A DNA stretch of 64,000 nt from Hippophae tibetana (taxonomy: Eukaryota; Streptophyta; Magnoliopsida; Rosales; Elaeagnaceae). Numbering within the stretch: position 1 is the first letter of the stretch; every line of letters begins with the position of its first letter. The translations under genes and the position numbers were made by a program. Location of the stretch: contig CM072801.1 of NCBI GenBank assembly GCA_037013495.1, positions 101,129,816-101,193,815 on the forward strand, written 5' to 3'. Below, piece after piece: positions 53,901 through 64,000 of the stretch. The notes under the pieces were generated by a model that saw only the letters and a list, made by a program, of their open reading frames with translations, searched no databases and had not been told where the DNA came from.

Positions 53901-56900
53901 TAAAATTCGGAATATTTATTTACCCTGTTTCTATTGTAAAATAGAAATGAGAAAATGTTTAATTTTTTTCATTTCCACTTATTTTCTTTTCCTTTTCTTT
54001 TCTCACTATTTTCTTTACTTTTTAAGTGTTGATTCCCAGCAAAATCTAATTCATTCGAATTTTGGTGCCTCCCTCCTACATGAAAAAGGTTACTGCAATA
54101 ACTTGTTTTAGAAATCATTTGTAAAAAGTTTGTTACCTAGCAAAAAATATTTCTATGTTGCAAGCGCACAATATTTCCCCTCATCTTTCGTTGCTTCTTA
54201 CTCTTCGAATGGGTTTGGAATAAGATTATAAGGTAGAAAGGAAAAACACAATGTTCAATTCATTACGGTACATTCCAACAAAACTAGAATAATTTATAAA
54301 TATGGTAAGAATATTGATATCATAAAAGAATTAAGAATCAGAAGTACTGATCTCTTCTTTAAGAAACTTAATTTAGAAAAATTATGAAGTTTAATTGTTT
54401 GGCGTTTTAAGACGTAATATATTCCTTTTAAATCTTTCATAATAGTAAAGAAATAAAATTTGGAATATTTATTTACCATGTTTCTATTGTAAAATAGAAA
54501 TGAGAAAATGTTTAATTTTTTTCATTTCCACTTATTTTCTTTTCCTTTTCTTTTCTCACTATTTTCTTTACTTTTTAAGTGTTGATTCCCAGCAAAATCT
54601 AATTCATTCCAATTTTGGTGCCTCCCTCCTACATCAAAAAGGTTACTGCAATAACTTGTTTCAGAAATCATTTGTAAAAAGTTTGTTACCTAGCAAGAAA
54701 TATTTCTACGTTGCAAGCGCACAATATTTCCCCTCATCTTTCGTTGCTTCTTACTCTTCGAATGGGTTTGGAATAAGATTATAAGGTAGAAAGGAAAAAC
54801 AAAATGTTCAATTCATTACGGTACATTCCGACAAAACTAGAATAATTCATAAATATGGTAAGAATTTTGATGTCATAAAAGAATTAAGAATTAGAAGTAA
54901 TAATCTCTTATTAAAAACAATTAATTAAGAAAAAATACGAAGTTTGATTGTTTGGCATTTTAAGACGTAGTATATCCCGTTTAAATATTTCATAATAGTA
55001 AGGAAATAAAATTTGGAATATTTATTTACCCTGTTTCTATTGTAAAATAGAAATGAGAAAATGTTTAATTTTTTTCATTTCCACTTATATTCTTTTCCTT
55101 ATTTTTCTCACTATTTTCTTTACTTTTTAAGTCATGATTCCCAGCAAAATCTAATTCATTCCAATTTTGGTCCCTCCCTCCTACATGAAAAAAGGTTACC
55201 GCAATAACTTGTTTTAGAAATCATTTGTAAAAAGTTTGTTACCTAGCAAGAAATATTTCTATGTTGCATGCGCACAATATTTCCCCTTATCTTTCGTTGC
55301 TTCTTACTCTTCGAATGGGTTTGGAATAAGATTATAAGGTAGAAAGGAAAAACACAATGTTAAATTCATTACGGTACATTCCAACAAAACTAGAATAATT
55401 TATAAATATGATAAGAATATTGATGTCATAAAAGAATTAAGAATGAGAAGTACTAAAATCTTATTAAAAACAATTAATTAAGAAAAAATATGAAGTTTGA
55501 TTGTTTCGCATTTTAAGACGTAGTATATTCCGTTTAAATATTTCATAATAGTAAGGAAATAATATTTGGAATATTTATTTACCCTGTTTCTATAGTAAAA
55601 TATAAATGAGAAAATGTTTAATATTTTTTCATTTCCACTTATTTTCTTTTCCTTATCTTTTCTCACTATTTTCTTTACTTTTTAAGTGTTGATTCCCTGC
55701 AAAATCTAATTCATTCGAATTTTGGTGCCTCCCTCCTACAAGAAAAAGGTTACTGCAATAACTTGTTTTAGAAATCATTAGTAAAAAGTTTGATACCTAG
55801 CAAGAAATATTTCTATGTTGCAAGCGCACAATATTTCCCCTCATCTTTCATTGCTTCTTACTCTTCGAATGGGTTTGGAATAAGATTATAAGGTAGAAAG
55901 GAAAACACAATGTTAAATTCATTACGGTACATTCCAACAAAACTATAATAATTTATAAATATGGTAAGAATATTGATGTTATAAAAGAATTAAGAATGAG
56001 AAGTACTGATCTCTTCTTTAAAAAACTTAATTAAGAAAAATTATGAAGTTTGATTGTTTGGCATTTTAAGACGAAATATATTCCGTTTAAATATTTGATA
56101 ATAGTAAGGATATAAAATTTGGAATATTTATTTACCATGTTTCTATTGTAAAATAGAAATGAGAAAATGTTTAATTTTTTTCATTTCCACTTATTTTCTT
56201 TTCCTTTTCTTTTCTCACTATTTTCATTACTTTTTAAGTGTTGATTCCCAGCAAAATCTAATTCATTCGAATTTTGGTGCCTCCCTCCTACATGAAAAAG
56301 GTTACTGCAATAACTTGTTTTAGAAATCATTTGTAAAAAGTTTGTTACCTAGCAAGAAATATTTCTATGTTGCAAGCGCACAATATTTCCCCTCATCTTT
56401 CGTTGCTTCTTACTCTTCGAATGGGTTTGGAATAAGATTATAAGGTAGAAAGGAAAAACACAATGTTCAATTCATTACGGTACATTCCAACAAAACTAGA
56501 ATAATTTATAAATATGGTAAGAATATTGATGTCATAAAAGAATTAAGAATCAGAAGTACTGATCTCTTCTTTAAAAAACTTAATTAAGAAAAATTATGAA
56601 GTTTGATTGTTTGGCATTTTAAGACGAAATATATTCCGTTTAAATATTTGATAATAGTAAGGAAATAAAATTTGGAATATTTATTTACCATGTTTCTATT
56701 GTAAAATAGAAATGAGAAAATGTTTAATTTTTTTCATTTCCACTCATTTTCTTTTCCTTTTCTTTTCTCACTATTTTCTTTACTTTTTAAGTGTTGATTC
56801 CCAGCAAAATCTAATTCATTCGAATTTTGGTGCCTCCCTCCTACATCAAAAAGGTTACTGCAATAACTTGTTTCAGAAATCATTTGTAAAAAGTTTGTTA

Positions 56901-59900
56901 CCTAGCAAGAAATATTTCTACGTTGCAAGCGCACAATATTTCCCCTCATCTTTCGTTGCTTCTTACTCTTCGAATGGGTTTGGAATAAGATTATAAGGTA
57001 GAAAGGAAAAACAAAATGTTCAATTCATTACGGTACATTCCGACAAAACTAGAATAATTCATAAATATGGTAAGAATATTGATGTCATAAAAGAATTAAG
57101 AATCAGAAGTACTGATCTCTTCTTTAAGAAACTTAATTTAGAAAAATTATGAAGTTTAATTGTTTGGCATTTTAAGACGTAATATATTCAGTTAAAATAT
57201 TTCATAATAGGAAGGAAATAAAATTCGGAATATTTATTTACCCTGTTTCTATTGTAAAATAGAAATGAGAAAATGTTTAATTTTTTTCATTTCCACTTAT
57301 TTTCTTTTCCTTTTCTTTTCTCACTATTTTCTTTACTTTTTAAGTGTTGATTCCCAGCAAAATCTAATTCATTCGAATTTTGGTGCCTCCCTCCTACATG
57401 AAAAAGGTTACTGCAATAACTTGTTTTAGAAATCATTTGTAAAAAGTTTGTTACCTAGCAAAAAATATTTCTATGTTGCAAGCGCACAATATTTCCCCTC
57501 ATCTTTCGTTGCTTCTTACTCTTCGAATGGGTTTGGAATAAGATTATAAGGTAGAAAGGAAAAACACAATGTTCAATTCATTACGGTACATTCCAACAAA
57601 ACTAGAATAATTTATAAATATGGTAAGAATATTGATGTCATAAAAGAATTAAGAATCAGAAGTACTGATCTCTTCTTTAAGAAACTTAATTTAGAAAAAT
57701 TATGAAGTTTAATTGTTTGGCATTTTAAGACGTAATATATTCCGTTAAAATATTTCATAATAGGAAGGAAATAAAATTCGGTATATTTATTTACCCTGTT
57801 TCTATTGTAAAATAGTAATGAGAAAATGTTTAATTTTTTTCATTTCCACTTATTTTCTTTTCCTTTTCTTTTCTCACTATTTTCTTTACTTTTTAAGTGT
57901 TGATTCCCAGCAAAATCTTATTCATTCGAATTTTGGTGCCTCCCTCGTACATGAAAAAGGTTACTGCAATAAATTGTTTTAGAAATCATTTGTAAAAAGT
58001 TTGTTACCTAGCAAGAAATATTTCTATTTGAAAGCGCAAAATATTTCCACTTATCTTTTGTTGTTTCTTCCTCTTGGAATGGGTTTGGAATAAGAATATA
58101 AGGTAGAGAGGAAAAAACAATGTTAAATTCATTACGGTACATTCCGACAAAACTAGAATAATTCACAAATATGGTAAGAATTTTGATGTCATAAAAGAAT
58201 TAAGAATGAGAAGTAATAATCTCTTATTAAAAAAAATTAACTAAGAAAAAATACGAAGTTTGATTGTTTCGCATTTTAAGACGTAGTATATCCCGTTTAA
58301 ATATTTCATAATAGTAAGGAAATAAAATTTGGAATATTTATTTACCCTGTTTCTATAGTAAAATAGAAATGAGAAATTGTTTAATTTTTTTTATTTACAC
58401 TTATTTTCTTTTCCGTATCTTTTCTCACTATTTTCTTTACTTTTTAAGTTATGGTTCTCAGCAAAATTTAATTCATTCGAATTTTGGTCCCTCCCTCCTA
58501 AATGAAAAAGGTTACCGCAATAACTTGTTTTAGAAATCATTTGTAAAACGTTTGTTACCTAGCAAGAAATATTTCTATGTTGCAAGCGCACAATATTTCC
58601 CCTTATCTTTTGTTGTTTCTTCCTCTTGGAATGGGTTTGGAATAAGATTATAAGGTAGAAAGGAAAAAAACAATGTTAAATTCATTAGGGTACATTCCGA
58701 CAAAACTAGAATAATTCATAAATATGGTAAGAATTTTGATGTCATAAAAGAATTAAGAATTAGAAGTAATAATCTCTTATTAAAAACAATTAATTAAGAA
58801 AAAATACGAAGTTTGATTGTTTGGCATTTTAAGACGTAGTATATCCCGTTTAAATATTTCATAATAGTAAGGAAATAAAATTTGGAATATTTATTTACCC
58901 TCTTTCTATTGTAAAATAGAAATGAGAAAATGTTTAATTTTTTTCATTTCCACTTATATTCTTTTCCTTATTTTTCTCACTATTTTCTTTACTTTTTAAG
59001 TCATGATTCCCAGCAAAATCTAATTCATTCCAATTTTGGTCCCTCCCTCCTACATGAAAAAAGGTTACCGCAATAACTTGTTTTAGAAATCATTTGTAAA
59101 AAGTTTGTTACCTAGCAAGAAATATTTCTATGTTGCATGCGCACAATATTTCCCCTTATCTTTCGTTGCTTCTTACTCTTCGAATGGGTTTGGAATAAGA
59201 TTATAAGGTAGAAAGGAAAAACACAATGTTAAATTCATTACGGTACACTCCAACAAAACTAGAATAATTTATAAATATGATAAGAATATTGATGTCATAA
59301 AAGAATTAAGAATGAGAAGTACTAAAATCTTATTAAAAACAATTAATTAAGAAAAAATATGAAGTTTGATTGTTTCGCATTTTAAGACGTAGTATATTCC
59401 GTTTAAATATTTCATAATAGTAAGGAAATAATATTTGGAATATTTATTTACCCTGTTTCTATAGTAAAATATAAATGAGAAAATGTTTAATATTTTTTCA
59501 TTTCCACTTATTTTCTTTTCCTTATCTTTTCTCACTATTTTCTTTACTTTTTAAGTGTTGATTCCCTGCAAAATCTAATTCATTCGAATTTTGGTGCCTC
59601 CCTCCTACAAGAAAAAGGTTACTGCAATAACTTGTTTTAGAAATCATTAGTAAAAAGTTTGATACCTAGCAAGAAATATTTCTATGTTGCAAGCGCACAA
59701 TATTTCCCCTCATCTTTCATTGCTTCTTACTCTTCGAATGGGTTTGGAATAAGATTATAAGGTAGAAAGGAAAACACAATGTTAAATTCATTACGGTACA
59801 TTCCAACAAAACTATAATAATTTATAAATATGGTAAGAATATTGATGTTATAAAAGAATTAAGAATGAGAAGTACTGATCTCTTCTTTAAAAAACTTAAT

Positions 59901-62100
59901 TAAGAAAAATTATGAAGTTTGATTGTTTGGCATTTTAAGACGAAATATATTCCGTTTAAATATTTGATAATAGTAAGGATATAAAATTTGGAATATTTAT
60001 TTACCATGTTTCTATTGTAAAATAGAAATGAGAAAATGTTTAATTTTTTTCATTTCCACTTATTTTCTTTTCCTTTTCTTTTCTCACTATTTTCTTTACT
60101 TTTTAAGTGTTGATTCCCAGCAAAATCTAATTCATTCGAATTTTGGTGCCTCCCTCCTACATGAAAAAGGTTACTGCAATAACTTGTTTTAGAAATCATT
60201 TGTAAAAAGTTTGTTACCTAGTAAGAAATATTTCTATGTTGCAAGCGCACAATATTTCCCCTCATCTTTCGTTGCTTCTTACTCTTCGAATGGGTTTGGA
60301 ATAAGATTATAAGGTAGAAAGGAAAAACACAATGTTCAATTCATTACGGTACATTCCGACAAAACTAGAATAATTCATAAATATGGTAAGAATATTGATG
60401 TCATAAAAGAATTAAGAATCAGAAGTACTGATCTCTTCTTTAAGAAACTTAATTTAGAAAAATTATGAAGTTTAATTGTTTGGCATTTTAAGACGTAATA
60501 TATTCAGTTAAAATATTTCATAATAGGAAGGAAATAAAATTCGGAATATTTATTTACCCTGTTTCTATTGTAAAATAGAAATGAGAAAATGTTTAATTTT
60601 TTTCATTTCCACTCATTTTCTTTTCCTTTTCTTTTCTCACTATTTTCTTTAATTTTTAAGTGTTGATTCCCAGCAAAATCTAATTCATTCGAATTTTGGT
60701 GCCTCCCTCCTACATGAAAAAGGTTACTGCAATAACTTGTTTTAGAAATCATTTGTAAAAAGTTTGTTACCTAGCAAGAAATATTTCTATGTTGCAAGCG
60801 CACAATATTTCCCCTCATCTTTCGTTGCTTCTTACTCTTCGAATGGGTTTGGAATAAGATTATAAGGTAGAAAGGAAAAACACAATGTTCAATTCATTAC
60901 GGTACATTCCAACAAAACTAGAATAATTTATAAATATGGTAAGAATATTGATGTCATAAAAGAATTAAGAATCAGAAGTACTGATCTCTTCTTTAAAAAA
61001 CTTAATTAAGAAAAATTATGAAGTTTGATTGTTTGGCATTTTAAGACGAAATATATTCCGTTTAAATATTTGATAATAGTAAGGAAATAAAATTTGGAAT
61101 ATTTATTTACCATGTTTCTATTGTAAAATAGAAATGAGAAAATGTTTAATTTTTTTCATTTCCACTTATTTTCTTTTCCTTTTCTTTTCTCACTATTTTC
61201 TTTACTTTATAAGTGTTGATTCCCAGCAAAATCTAATTCATTCGAATTTTGGTGCCTCCCTCCTACATGAAAAAGGTTACTACAATAACTTGTTTTAGAA
61301 ATCATTTGTAAAAAGTTTGTTACCTAGCAAGAAATATTTCTATGTTGCAAGCGCACAATATTTCCCCTCATCTTTCGTTGCTTCTTACTCTTCGAATGGG
61401 TTTGGAATAAGATTATAAGGTAGAAAGGAAAAACACAATGTTCAATTCATTACGGTACATTCCAACAAAACTAGAATAATTTATAAATATGGTAAGAATA
61501 TTGATGTCATAAAAGAATTAAGAATCAGAAGTACTGATCTCTTCTTTAAGAAACTTAATTTAGAAAAATTATGAAGTTTAATTGTTTGGCATTTTAAGAC
61601 GTAATATATTCCGTTAAAATATTTCATAATAGGAAGGAAATAAAATTCGGAATATTTATTTACCCTGTTTCTATTGTAAAATAGAAATGAGAAAATGTTT
61701 AATTTTTTTCATTTCCACTTATTTTCTTTTCCTTTTCTTTTCTCACTATTTTCTTTACTTTTTAAGTGTTGATTCCCAGCAAAATCTAATTCATTCGAAT
61801 TTTGGTGCCTCCCTCGTACATGAAAAATGTTATTGCAATAACTTGTTTTAGAAATCATTTGTAAAAAGTTTGTTACCTAGCAAGAAATATTTCTATGTTG
61901 CAAGCGCACAATATTTCCCCTTATCTTTCGTTGCTTCTTACTCTTCGAATGGGTTTGGAATAAGATTATAAGGTAGAAAGGAAAAACACAATGTTCAATT
62001 CATTACGGTACATTCCAACAAAACTAGAATAATTTATAAATATGATAAGAATATTGATGTCATAAAAGAATTAAGAATGAGAAGTACTAAAATCTTATTA
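50940..62100. repeat. 7-monomer higher-order periodicity (3.87 kb), three head blocks
   Basis: A block with rare variants recurs at a spacing of 7 monomers. 'tgttgcatgc' is at 51391, 55262 and 59131 (3871 and 3869 bp). 'ccttatttttctcac' is near 51228, 55097 and 58966. 'actaaaatcttatt' is near 51582, 55452 and 59321. 'tacaagaaaaaggttactgc' is near 51866, 55737 and 59606. 'tatttgataatag' is near 52220, 56093 and 59962. The first ~2.5 monomers of each copy are strongly alike. The remaining monomers differ more, for example the 'ttagcagattgatg' variant occurs only at about 52.65 and 53.2 kb. Confidence 0.8.
53394..56996. repeat. Duplicated monomer type with TAG-to-CAG change
   Basis: Monomers at about 53.39, 54.50 and 56.71 kb share 'ctacatcaaaaagg', 'ttgtttcagaaatc' and 'tttctacgttgc'. 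The intervals are 1106 bp (2 monomers) and 2212 bp (4 monomers). The TAG-to-CAG change leaves a 94-codon open frame in each (53394-53678, 54500-54784, 56712-56996). No promoter or independent conservation supports a gene. Confidence 0.75.
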
Positions 62101-64000
62101 AAAACAATTAATTAAGAAAAAATATGAAGTTTGATTGTTTGGCATTTTAAGACGTAATATATTCCGTTAAAATATTTCATAATAGGAAGGAAATAAAATT
62201 CGGAATATTTATTTACCCTGTTTCTATTGTAAAATAGAAATGAGAAAATGTTTAATTTTTTTCATTTCCACTTATTTTATTTTCCTTTTCTTTTCTCACT
62301 ATTTTCTTTACTTTTTAAGTGTTGATTCCCAGCAAAATCTAATTCATTCGAATTTTGGTGCCTCCCTCGTACATGAAAAAGGTTATTGCAATAACTTGTT
62401 TTAGAAATCATTTGTAAAAAGTTTGTTACCTAGCAAGAAATATTTCTATGTTGCAAGGGCACAATATTTCCCCTTATCTTTCGTTGCTTCTTACTCTTCG
62501 AATGGGTTTGGAATAAGATTATAAGGTAGAAAGGAAAAACACAATGTTCAATTCATTACGGTACATTCCAACAAAACTAGAATAATTTATAAATATGGTA
62601 AGAATATTGATGTCATAAAAGAATTAAGAATCAGAAGTACTTATTTCTTCTTTAAGAAACTTAATTTAGAAAAATTATGAAGTTTAATTGTTTGGCATTT
62701 TAAGACGTAATATATTCCGTTAAAATATTTCATAATAGGAAGGAAATAAAATTCGGAATATTTATTTACCCTATTTCTATTGTAAAATAGAAATGAGAAA
62801 ATGTTTAATTTTTTTCATTTCCACTTATTTTCTTTTCCTTTTCTTTTCTCACTATTTTCTTTACTTTTTAAGTGTTGATTCCCAGCAAAATCTAATTCAT
62901 TCGAATTTTGGTGCCTCCCTCGTACATGAAAAAGGTTACTGCAATAACTTGTTTTAAAAATCATTTGTAAAAAGTTTGTTACCTAGCAAGAAATATTTCT
63001 ATGTTGCAAGCGCACAATATTTCCCCTCATCTTTCGTTGCTTCTTACTCTTCGAATGAGTTTGGAATAAGATTATAAGGTAGAAAGGAAAAAACACAATG
63101 TTCAATTCATTACGGTACATTCCAACAAAACTAGAATAATTTATAAATATGGTAAGAATATTGATGTCATAAAAGAATTAAGAATCAGAAGTACTTATTT
63201 CTTCTTTAAGAAACTTAATTTAGAAAAATTATGAAGTTTAATTGTTTGGCATTTTAACACGTAATATATTCCGTTAAAATATTTCATAATAGGAAGGAAA
63301 TAAAATTCGGAATATTTATTTATCCTATTTCTATTGTAAAATAGAAATGAGAAAATGTTTAAGTTTTTTCTTTTCCACTTATTTTCTTTTCCTTATCTTT
63401 TCTCACTATTTTCTTTACTTTTTAAGTCATGATTCCCAACAAAATCTAATTCATTCAAATTTTGGTCCCTCCCTCCTAAATGAAAAAGGTTACCGCAATA
63501 ACTTCTTTTAGAAATCATTTGTAAAAAGTTTGTTACCAAGCAAGAAATATTTCTATGTTGCAAGCGCACAATATTTCCCCTTATCTTTCGTTGCTTCTTA
63601 ATCTTCGAATGGGCTTGCAATAAGATTATAAGGTAGAAAGGAAAAACACAATGTTAAATTCATTACGGTACATTCAAACAAAACTAGAATAGTTTATAAA
63701 TATGTTAAGAATATTGATGTCATAAAAGAAGTAAGGATCAGAAGTACTGATTTCTTCTTTAAAAAACTTAATTTAGAAAAATTATGAAATTTAATTGTTT
63801 GGCATTTTAAGAAATAATATATTCCGTTAAAATATTTCATAATAGGAAGGAAATAAAATTCGGAATAGTTATTTACCCTGTTTCTATTGTAAAATAGAAA
63901 TGAGAAAATGTTTAATTTTTTTCATTTCCACTTATTTTCTTTTCCTTTTCTTTTCTCACTATTTTCTTTACTTTTTAAGTGTTGATTCCCAGCAAAATCT

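Larger units (their letters stand above)
28453..64000. repeat. Satellite array B: about 64 tandem monomers of ~553 bp
   Basis: The same satellite and orientation as array A, resuming in mid-monomer at agtactgatc directly after the LTR and running to the window end (in mid-monomer). Monomers up to about 36 kb are of the array A type. From about 38.3 kb on, most carry 'gtacattccaac', 'ggaaataaaat' and often 'cttatctttcg' and 'gtcatgattcc'. These are more diverged from one another and slightly shorter (551-553 bp). There is no gene in this 35.5 kb. The short open frames that appear are satellite frames with stop codons lost by chance. Confidence 0.96.

Noticed and set aside
2223-64000. CRISPR array or bacterial repeat
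   Set aside because: The repeat unit is about 554 bp with no short repeat-spacer pattern and no cas genes. The context is plant retrotransposons.

Overview
This is repeat DNA from a plant nuclear genome. Three things point that way. The first 2.2 kb is pol coding sequence of a Ty3/gypsy retrotransposon of the Athila lineage. A second LTR-retrotransposon fragment has a primer-binding site matching the 3' end of plant tRNA-Asp. Almost everything else is one AT-rich tandem satellite with a monomer of about 554 bp. I see no host gene, rRNA, tRNA gene or CRISPR array. The species cannot be named from what is visible.

Layout. (1) 1-2222, + strand: reverse transcriptase, RNase H and the front of the integrase of an Athila-type element. 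The frame is open from the window edge and then breaks into satellite. (2) 2223-26120: satellite array A, about 43 head-to-tail monomers of 553-555 bp with clear higher-order structure. There is a 3-monomer unit at 5.67-10.1 kb. An 11-monomer block at 10.1-16.2 kb is repeated at 16.2-25.9 kb, where internal duplications have expanded it to 18 monomers. (3) 26121-28452, - strand: a partial LTR element comprising about 430 bp of internal leader, a tRNA-Asp primer-binding site and a 1.9 kb LTR with a recognisable promoter. It sits in a gap where about 168 bp of satellite is missing. (4) 28453-64000: satellite array B, about 64 monomers in the same orientation. Its first 8-10 kb resembles array A. 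The rest is a more diverged set of variants, with a recurring block about every 7 monomers (3.87 kb) near 51-60 kb. The array runs off the right edge.

The window has no working gene set and reads as a record of repeat evolution: unequal exchange and segmental duplication of the satellite, at least two retrotransposon insertions in opposite orientations, and later breakage of both. The most interesting hint is that one reading frame of the satellite looks weakly colinear with the Athila integrase core. At the left junction the pol frame also runs straight into that satellite frame. This raises the possibility that the satellite was born from an Athila integrase segment. That is an inference and needs an alignment to test. 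The size and homogeneity of the array fit a centromeric, pericentromeric or other heterochromatic block, but nothing in the sequence proves which.
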